This document shows, piece after piece, positions 34,531 through 43,935 of a stretch of 64,000 nt of DNA; position 1 is the first letter of the stretch; every line of letters starts with the position of its first letter. A program made the translations under genes and the position numbers. This DNA comes from Rhizobium etli CFN 42 (GTDB lineage: Bacteria; Pseudomonadota; Alphaproteobacteria; Rhizobiales; Rhizobiaceae). The notes under the pieces were generated by a model that had not been told where the DNA came from, did no database searches, and saw only the letters and a list, made by a program, of their open reading frames with translations. The DNA is taken from positions 578,518-642,517 of the forward strand of contig NC_007766.1 of the NCBI RefSeq assembly GCF_000092045.1. The letters are read 5' to 3'.

Positions 34531-36104
34531 ATTCCATCTCCGGTCTGATCGGCAGCGACATTTCAAAGACCGCTCCACCCTCGGGATGGTTGCCGCCTTC
34601 GAGCTTTCCACCACGGGCCCCGAGCGTGGTGCGGCAAATGGAGAGGCCCATGCCCATGCCTGCCGCCTTCGTCGTGAAGAACGGCGCAAACAGCTTCTCC
34701 TTCGCATCCGCTGCTATGCCGGGCCCGCTGTCGCGCACGGCGACGCGAATATGATCCGTATCCTGCTGCTCGATCCGCACGGTGATGGCGCGCTGGCTGG
34801 TGCCGGCTGCGTCCATCGCCTGGATTGCATTGGTGATAAGGTTGATCAATACCTGCTGCAGCTCGATTTTCACCGCCTTCAAAGGCGGGGTGTCCTCCCT
34901 TTCAACCAAGACCGTCGTGCCGCTTCGTTGAAGTTCGTGCTCCATCAGGATCAGCGTTTCATCGATGAGCTCGTCCAGGCTGATGGTTTCAAGCGTGCCT
35001 TCGGACTTGGCAAGCAGGTTTCGCGTGTTCTGGATGATGTCGCTGGCGCGCTTGCTGTCCCGGATCATCCTTTCGGCCGAGCGGCGCGCGGCCGGAAGGG
35101 TCCGGCGGTTCGCGGTCGAGCCAGCGCAGCAGCGTTTGCGCATTGACGATGATCGCGCCGAGCGGCTGGTTAAGTTCATGGGCAAGCGAGGCGGACATGG
35201 CGCCAACGGTGGCAGCTTTCGACGCTCTGGTCAGTTCCGCCCGCGCCTCGGCAAGTGCCTTCAAGGCGAGCTCGCGTTGAGTGATATCGACCATGCTCAC
35301 GACGACCCTGTTGAAGGCGGCTGGCTCCTTCGGGAAGCTGATGCTGAGCAAGGCGAGCTTGTCCTCGTTGCCTTCGGTGCGCAGTTCCACCTTGTCTTCG
35401 AAGGTGCGTTCACCGTTCATGATTGCCTGCATCACGTCCAGGAACTTCTCCTTGGCGGCGATTATGGACGGCTTGAGATCTCCCTTCGCGGAGAAGCGCG
35501 GCCCGAGCAGCTCCCTCGCCGCCTCATTGGAGGCGACAACCTTGATGAGATCCATGCAATGATCGGCAAAACCGGGGTTTGCCCGGGCATGGTCCTTGAT
35601 ATTGAGGACGCCTTGCTGCTTCAGGCTCATCAACGTGGCGTGGAGTTTGGAATAATCGCGTTCCCACAGCGCCACGCGCGTCCGGTCGAAGATGGAGCGA
35701 TAGCGAGCCTCGCTCTCTTTGAGGGCGTTGTTGATCGACAGCAACGTCAGGCGGGCGGACTCTGTTTTCAGCAACAGCATGGTGGTGACGACCAGCGCCG
35801 CAAGCGCGACAACGAGGCGAATCGTCGATTGCAGATCACCATCCTGCCCATGCGTCACAGCGTAGGAAAGAAGCGTCATCGTCGCGCAGGTGGCCGAGAT
35901 CATCAGCAAGCCAATCCGGGTCACCGCCTGCGCGGCGAGCAGCATCGTCACCACGTAAATGACTGCGATCGCACCTTCTATATCAGTATAGGTATCGACA
36001 TAGAAAACGGCCGCTGCGAGCACTGCGGCGAGCAAGGGGAAAGAAAGATGATGCCTTCCGCCTTGCAAGTCGCGAGTGCGAAACATCGTTGACGCGATCG
36101 ACAT
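34523..36104 (-). pseudogene. Membrane sensor histidine kinase, split by a frameshift
   Basis: Two overlapping frames together encode one kinase of about 525 residues. The first part (36104 down to about 35100) has an N-terminal membrane domain of four or more segments, a PAS-like region (SEARYRSIFDRTRVALWERDY) and the phospho-acceptor His in LAHELNQPLGAII. The second part carries NLITNAIQAM, DSGPGIA, FFTTKAAG and GMGMGLSICR of the ATPase domain. The frame changes at a GGG run at 35098-35100 (an extra base there restores nothing; removing one restores REPPD-LPAARRSAER). GGGGGAATA precedes the start. It is either a real null mutation or a sequencing error. Confidence 0.8.
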
Positions 36105-36253
36105 TATTCCCCCAGTACGATTTCCCTCGACACTACCGGTTTCGGGCAAATGCTGACCTACACATTAGTGTCGGTCGCTATACCTTGCCCCCGCTTCGGC
36201 CACGCGACGGTATCGCGTTTTTCGCGCTCTTGTCTCTCACATTTATCGCTGGG

Positions 36254-37861
36254 TTATGCTGTTTTCCGCGGCCCCGCGTTCTGCTCATGCGTGAAGTCGG
36301 GGTGCAGCGGCCCGAAGGGCATTGCGCCCATCAGGGAAACCAGAAGCAGACCCGATACTGCCGACCAGAAGGACAACATGAATAAGTCGGAATAGGCCAG
36401 GACATAAGCCTGTGCGCGCAGTTGCGTCGCGGCAATCGACAGTGTCTCGAGACCACTGCGGGCATGCCCATCGAGAAGCGAGGCTATTTTTGACGTCCAT
36501 GCATGAAGCTCAGGTGAGGCGGCGGTGATCCGGTGTCCGAGCACATTGGAGTGAAATTGCTCCCGCCGCCGCAGCCAGGTGGTCATCAGGCTGGTGGCCA
36601 GTTCGACGCTGCCAAGCCTTATGACCTGAATATAGGCCGATACGGCGGTCGAGCGTGCGGGGTCCGAATTGGCGATAAGATAAACGACGGTCGAGAAAAA
36701 GGCGAATGACTGGCCGGCTGTGTACAACAGCACCGGAATCAGGAAATTCGAGGCCGACCATGCCTTGGTCAGCTGAGATCCCAAAAACGCCCCTGCCGCC
36801 ATCATCAGAAGACCGATGATGATGCAGAACCTCGAATCTACCCGGCTCTGGAGGACGATCGCCATCGCCGTGAATAGAAACACCGGAATGACCGCGCCTG
36901 CGAAATAGAGGTCGGAGGCGGCGATCGGCCTCAGGCCGCCGACATTCTGCAGGAAGCCGGGAACGGAAATGGAACCGCCGGCGCTGCTGAGACTGAAGCA
37001 GATGATGACGGCATAGCCGATGCCGATGTTGCGCGACAGGATGACGCTTGCATGCGCCCAGGGCCGCTCGACAAGGCTTTCATTGACGAGGAAGCAGGCT
37101 GCGAGAACCGCTCCACCAACCAGCAGCGAGGTCACGACACCCGATTGGAACCAGTCGAGCCGGTTGCCCTGGTCGAGCGCGACGTAGAGCATCGTCATCG
37201 ATGATCCGAGCAGCAGCATTCCGCCCCAGTCGGCCCTTTCGAGCAACCCGATGTTGATCTCTTCCTTCGGCGCACCAACGACCAGCAGGAGCGCGATGAC
37301 AGGGGCGACGATCACATCCTGCCAATAAAGCCACTGCCAGCCGAGATAGTCGCCGTAGATGCCGACCAGCACGAAGCCGAGGCTCTGCGACAGAGGGACA
37401 CGCAGCGCATAGAGCCCGATGCCGATCAGCCAGTATTTGGTCGAAAGGTTCCGGAATATCACCATGAGGGTCGCGGGGATGAACACGCCGAGCAGAAGCC
37501 CCCTCAGCGCATGGAGCACGAAAAGCGCCGTCCCGCCCGTGACCTGAGGAATGGCAAGCGAGACGGCGGCATAGATGAGCGCGGACGGGATCATCACGCG
37601 GCGGATGCCGAAGACGGTGACAAGCCAGGCGACTGCCGAAGCGATGAGAATTTGCGGCGCGTTGGCGATCGTGCTCAGCCAGGATGCCTCGTCGGCACCG
37701 AGCGAATAGGCGCCGCGCAGATCCGGAAGGCCGACAGAGAATACCCGCGTGTCGAAACCGACCACGAAAGATGCCAGGAGGAGTGCGGCGACGATGAGAT
37801 AGGGACGGCTTGCGGTCCTGCCGCTGGTCAGCGGACCGAAAACGAGCGACATCTGGCTCAC
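36254..37861 (-). CDS. EmrB/QacA-type MFS drug transporter
   Basis: A 535-residue DHA2-family transporter with 14 predicted membrane helices. The early VGFDTRVFSVGLPDLRGAY and the LRGLLLGVFIPATLMVIF segment are typical of EmrB-like pumps. The GTG at 37861 overlaps the stop of the membrane fusion gene (GTGA), while ATG at 37852 is an alternative. With the adjacent HlyD-type protein it forms a tripartite exporter (outer membrane partner not here). Substrate unknown; the neighbouring detoxification genes suggest toxic organics. Confidence 0.9.
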   Translation of the reverse strand: MSQMSLVFGPLTSGRTASRPYLIVAALLLASFVVGFDTRVFSVGLPDLRGAYSLGADEASWLSTIANAPQILIASAVAWLVTVFGIRRVMIPSALIYAAVSLAIPQVTGGTALFVLHALRGLLLGVFIPATLMVIFRNLSTKYWLIGIGLYALRVPLSQSLGFVLVGIYGDYLGWQWLYWQDVIVAPVIALLLVVGAPKEEINIGLLERADWGGMLLLGSSMTMLYVALDQGNRLDWFQSGVVTSLLVGGAVLAACFLVNESLVERPWAHASVILSRNIGIGYAVIICFSLSSAGGSISVPGFLQNVGGLRPIAASDLYFAGAVIPVFLFTAMAIVLQSRVDSRFCIIIGLLMMAAGAFLGSQLTKAWSASNFLIPVLLYTAGQSFAFFSTVVYLIANSDPARSTAVSAYIQVIRLGSVELATSLMTTWLRRREQFHSNVLGHRITAASPELHAWTSKIASLLDGHARSGLETLSIAATQLRAQAYVLAYSDLFMLSFWSAVSGLLLVSLMGAMPFGPLHPDFTHEQNAGPRKTA

Positions 37862-39009
37862 CGGCTGGCTCCCGCAGGGGTATCGACCGTCACGATGGCC
37901 GACATTCCCGGTCTCAGCTGGTCAATCAGGGGCTGATCCGGATCAAGCTCTATCCTGACAGGAATGCGCTGGACGACTTTCGTATAGTTTCCGGTTGCGT
38001 TGTCGGGCGGCAAGAGGGCGAAGATCGCACCACTGGCCGGCGAAAGATCGGCGACCTTGCCGTGCAGTACCTGTCCGGGGAATGTATCGACGGTGATCTC
38101 GGCGCTTCGGCCGGGCGTCATCCGGGCTAGCTGCGTCTCCTTGAAATTGGCAGTGATATAGACGTTCGGCAGAGGAATTTCGGAAACGATGCCGGTGCCG
38201 GCGCCGACGACATCGCCCTCATGGACGAACCTGCGGCCGAGAATCCCATAGAACGGCGCTTCGATGCGCGTGTAGCTCTGGCGGATGTGCGCCGTGTCGA
38301 GGTTTGCCTGTGCCGCCCTGACCTCCGCCTGCAAGAGGGGCTCCTGGCCCTGCAGAACCTTAAGCTGCGCCTGCTGTTGTTCGATCGCCGCGGCGGTGGA
38401 ATTCACCGCGGCCACCGCCTGCAGATAGGCCGATTGGGCTTGCTGAAGTTCATGCTGGGATGTTGCCCCGCCGAGCTGCTTCTGCCGCTGGAATTCCTGC
38501 TCAGTTTGCGTCTGCTGGGCAAGCGCCGAGGCATTCTGCGCCTCTGCCGCCCGCACGACCGCCCTCTGCAATTCGATCTGATTGGCGAGATTGGCGAGAG
38601 AGGCCTGTGCCGAGGCGAGATTGGCGCCCGCCGCTTCGACCGCGGCGTCATATTCGCGGGAGTCTATCTCTGCCAGCACCTGACCTTTCGTCACTTTCTG
38701 ATAATCGGCGACCGGCGTGCGTTTGATGATCCCGCTGATCTGCGCGCTCAGCGTCGAGACGTCGGCGCTGACAACGGCATCGTCGGTGGCTTGGCGGTCC
38801 GCGCCCGCAACCCAGCTGTTCCAGTCGACGATCGCCCAGGCAACGGCTGCGCTGGCGGCGGCAACCGCGGCGAATGGAATAACAAGACGCCTGAGGTCGG
38901 CCGCCGTCACCGCAGGACGTTCGGGAGCTGCCAGCGGCTCGGCTTGGACAGCCGCCTTGGCGGGAGCCGAAGGAAAGTGCTTCGAAACATGGTTGGGATG
39001 GGTGTCCAT
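37858..39009 (-). CDS. HlyD/EmrA-type membrane fusion protein
   Basis: A 383-residue periplasmic adaptor. One N-terminal membrane helix (about 48-68), a biotinyl-lipoyl-like half motif (TPVADYQKVTKGQVLAEIDSREY), a long Ala/Gln-rich coiled-coil hairpin (about 130-245), and a beta-barrel with RIEAPFYGILGRRFVHEGDVV. The start at 39009 follows GTGAGGCGGTA. It overlaps the transporter gene and forms one operon. Confidence 0.9.
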   Translation of the reverse strand: MDTHPNHVSKHFPSAPAKAAVQAEPLAAPERPAVTAADLRRLVIPFAAVAAASAAVAWAIVDWNSWVAGADRQATDDAVVSADVSTLSAQISGIIKRTPVADYQKVTKGQVLAEIDSREYDAAVEAAGANLASAQASLANLANQIELQRAVVRAAEAQNASALAQQTQTEQEFQRQKQLGGATSQHELQQAQSAYLQAVAAVNSTAAAIEQQQAQLKVLQGQEPLLQAEVRAAQANLDTAHIRQSYTRIEAPFYGILGRRFVHEGDVVGAGTGIVSEIPLPNVYITANFKETQLARMTPGRSAEITVDTFPGQVLHGKVADLSPASGAIFALLPPDNATGNYTKVVQRIPVRIELDPDQPLIDQLRPGMSAIVTVDTPAGASR

Positions 39010-39016
39010 TACCGCC

Positions 39017-39256
39017 TCACACCGTTTTGCGGGTTCCAGCACACACGCTTCTCGTCGCGGTCGCGGGGCTAACAGAGACATGTTCGGTGCGGGCCAATAG
39101 CATCCAGCAAACCGCCGCCATCATCATCGGGAAGCTTGGCGGATTGCGGAGGAAAGCGCAGGCAGCCATTGCGCCTATGGCGCAGGCGGCCGCAAGCGCC
39201 GTCAAGGAGTCATCCGACTGAGTAGAGCCTCTGATCGAATTCCTGTACATGATCAT
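39017..39256 (-). CDS. Small membrane protein leading the efflux operon
   Basis: A 79-residue protein with two hydrophobic stretches (LTALAAACAIGAMAACAFL, FPMMMAAVCWMLLA). It ends seven bases before the membrane fusion gene and starts behind GGGGGAT at 39256 (alternative ATG at 39250). No family was recognised. It is probably the first gene of the efflux operon; its role is unknown. Confidence 0.5.
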   Translation of the reverse strand: MIMYRNSIRGSTQSDDSLTALAAACAIGAMAACAFLRNPPSFPMMMAAVCWMLLARTEHVSVSPATATRSVCAGTRKTV

Positions 39257-39330
39257 ATCCCCCGCTGCCCTGTTGCCGGCAGCCTGTCTTTCGATGGGGA
39301 AATGCTAAACCCGCGCCCAGCTCGGGTGAA

Positions 39331-39347
39331 TTATACATAGGTGTAGG
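39331..39347. promoter_or_regulatory. Candidate distant copy of the shared dyad operator
   Basis: On the minus strand the sequence reads ACACCTATGTATAAT, matching ACACCTTGGTGCAAT at 11 of 15 positions. It lies about 80 bases upstream of the efflux operon. Confidence 0.3.
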
Positions 39348-39452
39348 GCGGGTCCGAGGAAGTCAGAAGCAGTGCCGTGGCGAATGCCGTTGCGACCATT
39401 GCCTCATGCAATGGCAATGCCGCATGGTCGCCAATGCATGCGGCATGCCCTG

Positions 39453-39905
39453 TTACATCTCGGCGGCCGCCACCGTGATCGGCACACCCTTGTAGGACGG
39501 CGTGCCGGAAAGATGGTCGTAGTGGTCGAGCGCTACGACGACATTCATTTCAGGATAATATCCGGCAACGGAACCGCTTGGAATGTCGTAGGCAACGGCG
39601 GTAAATCCCCGCACGACGCGCTCGGTCTCGTCTTGTCCGGCAAGTCCGCGAATGTCGATGCGGTCGCCATCCTTCAGGCCGCGGCGCGCCAGATCGCCCC
39701 TGTTCATGAAGATTACGTCGCGCCGGCCGAAGACCCCGCGATAGCGATCGTCGAGCCCGTATATGGTCGTATTATATTGGTCATGGCTGCGGATCGTGGT
39801 GAGGACAAGGGCATCGGGATTGTCGAGCAGAGGATCTTCGTCGAGGCCCGCCGACACGAGAAAATTGGCCTTGCCGTTTTCCGTGTTCCAGCGGCGGAAT
39901 GAGGC
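39453..39905 (-). pseudogene. C-terminal remnant of an FdhF/YdeP-type molybdopterin oxidoreductase
   Basis: About 150 codons match the molybdopterin-binding C-terminal domain: WNTENGKANFLVSAG, LVLTTIRSHDQYNTTIYG, the FGRRDVIFMN core, LKDGDRIDIRGLAG, IPSGSVAGYYPEMN and GTPSYKGVPITV. The rest of the roughly 760-residue family protein is missing; upstream codons have unnatural composition. It is a deletion remnant, marking a recombination point at the left edge of the decayed segment. Confidence 0.78.
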
Positions 39906-40377
39906 CGCGACATTTCCTCTTGTTCGATTTTCATTGTCACAGTCTTGGCCGTAGCATAATAGACGCTGACCACCATGTTGTTGCCGGAATCGATATTTTG
40001 GGATGGAGTCAGTATTTTCGTCCAAGACGGTTTTAAGGGCGAAGAGGTGTTTTTGCCGGCTCCTCTTTCGGCATATGGGACGAAGGCGTGGATGCAGATG
40101 AGCCGGCCGCGAAATACGACCTGAAGCCAGAAACACTGCCTTGTTGGCAGCGTCCAGCAAGTGGTATATGCGGGCGCTTCCGGAAGATCTACAGCCTCCT
40201 GCAGGGCTCAACGGCCCAGGCAGGGTTTGGATCGTGGCGCGTGAAGATGACATCCTTGCGGGAAAGACCTTGCTCGCGTGTGAATATGTCGAGGATTGAA
40301 AAGTTACTCTATCCGGCCAGAGTGGCGGTATGGCGCACTAAGAGCAGTCTTGGGCGAGGTGCGTCGGCCTGGCCCAT
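39906..40377. other. No supported gene
   Basis: The region between the oxidoreductase remnant and the hypothetical gene at 40378 shows no family-like reading frame. The upstream codons of the frame beginning at 40288 (MSRIEKLLYP) could extend the next gene but have no ribosome binding site. Confidence 0.4.
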
Positions 40378-40699
40378 GACGGTGGAGGTCTCGCACCACG
40401 TGGATGCGTCCGAGCCTGACGCGGAGGGGTTCTATCACTATCATTATGAGTACGAGATTTATAAATTCACCGATGGCGTTATGACGCTACTGGCGCGGGC
40501 CTATAGCGACGAGCCTCGCCGGGCCGCCCTGATGGCGTGGAACGAGGGTACCAATAACCGTCTGTTGAGAAAGCGGGATTTGCGCCATCCGCTATTCCTC
40601 GGGGCCCTAGCCTTCCTCGAGAGGGCCGGCAAATCCAAGCTGGATTGGCTCGACAGAAACAGCCGATCCTACCTGCCAATCGTCGATGGGGGTGAATGA
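40378..40699 (+). CDS. Hypothetical protein, first of an overlapping pair
   Basis: A 106-residue soluble protein starting MTVEVSHHVDASEP, with an aromatic-rich strand (EGFYHYHYEYEIYKF) and a basic C-terminal half (NRLLRKRDLRHPLF). No family was recognised. The start is uncertain, as in-frame alternatives exist at 40288 and further upstream without clear signals. It overlaps the next gene by 14 bases. The pairing of a small orphan with a DUF6869-like protein resembles effector/immunity or toxin remnants, but this is speculative. Confidence 0.45.
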
Positions 40700-41156
40700 T
40701 TTGCGCCGTTCCAAACCGAGCTCAAAGAAGCGTCATTCGGACAGGCCATCCGTCAGTGGGTTCACGCCAGCGGGCATCGCCTCGGATCTTTGGTGGGTGC
40801 CCGATATGGTTGCTCTGGAACTACCGTCGATGACCGCGGAGGCATATGTGGAGGCCTACCTGGCGGATCCATGTGGATGGTGGTGGTCTACGATTTTGCT
40901 TCATGATCCGAGAGAAACTGTATTGAAACGGGTCCTGGCCATCATTGCTCAAGCCCGGCTGCCTGATCACGAAACGGCGCTCGGTCAATTGGGCGCGGGT
41001 CCTCTTGAAGATATGATGGGGAATGAATTACTCGATGTTTTAGGGCACTGGACCCCGTTCACTGCCGCAATGTGCCATGCTCTCAGCATGGTAAGGATGG
41101 ACGCCAAGTCACCCGCACTGCGGCGACGCCTTGACGCGATGATTCTGGAGCCCTAA
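40686..41156 (+). CDS. Hypothetical protein, DUF6869-like
   Basis: A 156-residue protein. The stretch AEAYVEAYLADPCGWWWSTILLHDPRETVLKRVLAIIAQA followed by LGQLGAGPLEDMMGNELLD resembles the DUF6869 group of small proteins of unknown function found in proteobacteria. The basic first 25 residues (KPSSKKRHSDRP) may not be part of the domain. It overlaps the preceding hypothetical gene and stands outside any recognisable pathway. Confidence 0.6.
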   Translation: MGVNDLRRSKPSSKKRHSDRPSVSGFTPAGIASDLWWVPDMVALELPSMTAEAYVEAYLADPCGWWWSTILLHDPRETVLKRVLAIIAQARLPDHETALGQLGAGPLEDMMGNELLDVLGHWTPFTAAMCHALSMVRMDAKSPALRRRLDAMILEP

Positions 41157-41742
41157 CGCAAGAGCGTTGAGGTGGAGCATCGCATTGATGATCATGACGC
41201 CTTTGAGTGGCGGGACTGACAATCCTCGCGCGCAAAGTTAAGGCATTTTATGATAGGAAGTTTGCTGGTCATTGTAGGTCATCCGGTACGATTTGGCTGG
41301 ATGCGACACCTGAACAACCTGTGACCATCCCGCTTATCAAAAATGCGCTGGCTGCGCTGCTGCATGTGAATGTAAATGCCATCGAGTGTTGGTTTCTGCG
41401 CAGAACTGAGCCCTTTGCGCCTAATCGGCTCAGTTCTGCGGCGAAACCAACATCGACTCACCATCTACAGTCGATGCCTTGACGAAGATGGCAGCGCCGG
41501 GCGCGGCTTGGCTGACAATAGCTGCAGCGCTTGGAGCAGCAGCGTCATGAACATGGCGGGCAACTCTGCCTTTCGGGCGCCGCAGTGTCTATTCCGCATG
41601 ACGCTCATCGCTTCATCTGTTTTCTGCCTTGAACGTGCGGCTATGATGGTTGCTGAACGGCAGCCACCTGATGAATGCGCCTACAGCCAATTTTCGCCTG
41701 CGGCACCATTGCGGCTCTTCTCGGCCGGTGCCAAATAGTCTG
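41157..41742. other. Gene-free stretch with a large hairpin
   Basis: No convincing gene. It contains the inverted repeat at 41388-41451 described separately, and is AT-richer than the flanking operons, consistent with decayed accessory DNA. Confidence 0.5.
41388..41451. repeat. Large inverted repeat (25-bp arms)
   Basis: Arms at 41388-41412 and 41427-41451 pair at 23 of 25 positions: GTTGGTTTC, two mismatches, CGCAGAACTGAGCC on the left and its complement on the right, with a 14-nt loop. There is no T tract. It could be a miniature transposable element end pair, a folded RNA, or a termination structure. Confidence 0.7.
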
Positions 41743-41984
41743 ATGACAGACGAACAACAGCCAGCGCCCGACGGTGTGCAGATGCAGCTTTCTCCAGAGG
41801 AAGCCCTTGTCCTCTTTGGTTTGCTCTCGCGGTGGTGCGAAGAAGGCAGCGCGCCTACGCCAGAAGCATCGTGCTTTGAAAGCACTGCTGAAGGCGCGGT
41901 GCTACACGGGTTGTTGGCCGATCTGGAGACGCAGTTGGCTGCCCATTCAAGGCAGATTACAGCGACCTCCTAAAAGAAGCTTGA
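41743..41984 (+). pseudogene. Small conserved hypothetical gene with a one-base deletion
   Basis: MTDEQQPAPDG, LSPEEALVLFGLLSRWCEEG and LHGLLADLETQL in one frame are followed, in the next frame, by PFKADYSDLLKEA and a stop at 41982-41984. Together they match a family with the pattern LSPxEALVLFxxLxR ... LExxLxxPFxxDYxxLLxxA. In the frame that starts the gene, translation instead ends in HSRQITATS. A single missing base near 41941 explains this. Function of the family is unknown. Confidence 0.55.
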
Positions 41985-42025
41985 AACCACCTGCAAGCAT
42001 CTTGGGACTATCCGACGTTGAGGGG

Positions 42026-42355
42026 CTAGATTCTCGAAGCGTTCGGCGCCGTGGCTTCAATCCGTCGTGGAGCGAAGATCAGGCGTATCAGAGTTCCGTC
42101 ACTCGCCGCGGCGCTAATCGCCGTTGCGATCAACCGGAGTGGTCCGCGCGCGATAAGGCCGTCTGGCGGAGGGCGTTCTCCGGGGCCTGCATCGATAAAG
42201 GCTGAACACTCTTGATCTGAGTTCAGCATTGCTATGAATGATGTCGCGACGATTGCTTCACCACAAGCGGCACATCGGAGAATGTACGAGCCGAAATGTA
42301 TGACAGATTCTGTTTCATCCAATCCGCACGACGTGCAGGCGAGCAAATTGTTCAT
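42026..42355 (-). CDS. Hypothetical zinc-ribbon-like protein
   Basis: A 109-residue protein whose first 40 residues contain two CxxC pairs (LACTSCGLDE and LRCAACGEAI), spaced as a zinc ribbon. The remainder is low-complexity Ala/Arg-rich. There is no clear Shine-Dalgarno sequence before 42355. It could be a remnant. Confidence 0.4.
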   Translation of the reverse strand: MNNLLACTSCGLDETESVIHFGSYILRCAACGEAIVATSFIAMLNSDQECSAFIDAGPGERPPPDGLIARGPLRLIATAISAAASDGTLIRLIFAPRRIEATAPNASRI

Positions 42356-42971
42356 CTGGAATTCTACCCGAACAGATCTGATGGCAAGCTATGAAGCGGC
42401 AGCCGAAGCGACCGCGATAACGAGCAGCAATGCCCCATCCACTTGAAGTGACGAACCAACGGTAGCCGGCTTGCCGGATTTTTCGACAACGGCAGATAAC
42501 CAAAGCCCATGGACGTCATCCATAGGCCGGCTCGAAACATGACGAATTCGTCTATATAGGCCGGGATCTTCGCTCTCCCGCTTTCGACGCATTGCGCTAA
42601 GTTGGCCCGCCTGTCGATGGCTTCCTGCCGATGGCAACGGGTATAGGCATGACCGGTTATGTCGGCGGAACACCGTCGCTTTGTGCGTTGTCGGGCTGCT
42701 CCAGAGGCTTGATGCGAGTGACACCCCAAAAACCTTTCAGCAGGATACCGGTCAAAACGATAACTCCAAAACTCATCAGCAGGTTATACAAGGTCATGGG
42801 CTTTTCCGCGCTTGCTGTACCCTAAGCAATATCTGCTTGCCTGGTCGCATATGGCAAGCGGATAGTACGTCGTCGCAAAATTCGAGCTCTCAGCGCTGAC
42901 GGCGGCGACTTCGGACGGCTAGGTTCGAATGACGGAGATCGGCTTGGTTTCCTGAATCACATAAAGGCCGT
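42356..42971. other. No supported gene
   Basis: Frames here have atypical composition, no start signals, and no family resemblance. It appears to be decayed accessory DNA. Confidence 0.4.
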
Positions 42972-43283
42972 TTAGGTCGAGTTCGTGGGGTCGACCAGGA
43001 CAACGGATTGCTGCCCGTTGCTCGATACTCTTACGAATGAATAGGCATTGGTAGTCGCATGGTTGGCCAGCAGCAGAGACGTGTCAAATATTACAGCGAG
43101 ACGAGAGGCGCTCTCGAGGATGTCTGGATGTTCCAAGGGCTCGGACAGATAGATAGTGATGAGCTGAGAGTAGGGATCGACGCTTCCGGGCTCGACCACA
43201 CAGGTAACCGGAAGGGAGCCAATCTCGTTGATAATGTGGACGATTGCAACACGATCACAAGAAATCGCGAGCATCGCTGCCAT
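42972..43283 (-). CDS. Hypothetical protein of natural composition
   Basis: A 103-residue frame with a plausible soluble alpha/beta pattern (RVAIVHIINEIGSLPVTCVV, SQLITIYLSEPLEHPDIL, VSSNGQQSVVLVDPTN). No family was recognised and the start (ATG at 43283 or 43271) lacks a strong ribosome binding site. Codon choice is closer to genes than to the flanking junk. It may be a real small gene or a fragment. Confidence 0.35.
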   Translation of the reverse strand: MAAMLAISCDRVAIVHIINEIGSLPVTCVVEPGSVDPYSQLITIYLSEPLEHPDILESASRLAVIFDTSLLLANHATTNAYSFVRVSSNGQQSVVLVDPTNST

Positions 43284-43569
43284 TCTACGCTGCAGCCTTT
43301 CGATCCTCGATCGGTCTCTCTAAAACCGCGTCAAACCAGATCATTGCCGATACCTACAATTCCGCTTTCGCCGTTTCAAAAGCAGTTGGCGTCATCGGAA
43401 CTAGGACGCCGAACGTCCTTCGACAGGTGCAGGCTGGCCGAGAGTCGCTAGTCTGTGTGGCAACAGGCAGAGCACTGCATCGAGCCACTCTTTCGCCTTG
43501 AATGGAATCGAACCGCTGTTACGTGATGGGCTCGCCTACTCACGCGCTGGCAACAGCCCGGACATTGCG

Positions 43570-43935
43570 TCAAATTTCGTATGGCACTCGGATGTCCGGC
43601 ATTTCACCAGGGAAATCCTTCGTATTTCGGGTAATCAGCAACATCGAGTGAACATTGGCCGTTGCCCAGATGATGGCATCTGGAAGCTTGATACGATGAA
43701 GTTGTCGCAGAGAAACTGCTCGTTCGGCTATGGCGTTATCGACAGCGATGACTGCAAAGCCGGCCAGGAAAGCGCGCGTTCCGATTGCCACCTCAGGCTT
43801 GGCACCGACGAGAACCTCCATCCAGGTGATAATGCTAATCGCCTTTTCGGGATATCTCCTCAGTTCGTCTCGCGCTTGTGGAACTGCGTTGAGATAATCA
43901 ATCAAGACATTAGTGTCGAACAGAGACTTTACCAT
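43570..43935 (-). CDS. vapC: VapC-type PIN-domain toxin
   Basis: A 121-residue PIN-domain ribonuclease. The acidic quartet is visible: Asp in LFDTNVLIDYL (7), Glu in ITWMEVLVG (about 40), Asp in HRIKLPDAIIWATA (about 87) and a last Asp in TRNTKDFPG (about 107). These residues bind the metals needed to cut RNA, in VapC usually tRNA or rRNA. It overlaps the antitoxin gene by seven bases. Confidence 0.88.
   Translation of the reverse strand: MVKSLFDTNVLIDYLNAVPQARDELRRYPEKAISIITWMEVLVGAKPEVAIGTRAFLAGFAVIAVDNAIAERAVSLRQLHRIKLPDAIIWATANVHSMLLITRNTKDFPGEMPDIRVPYEI

Noticed and set aside
36143..36180. Additional copy of the shared dyad operator before the kinase gene
   Set aside because: A GGTAT and an ACAC/GTGT pair are present but the spacing differs by three bases and the core is not CACC-NN-GGTG; too weak to list.
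42364..42729. Several short minus-strand frames in 42.3-42.8 kb
   Set aside because: No ribosome binding sites, unnatural composition and overlapping alternatives; treated as non-coding.
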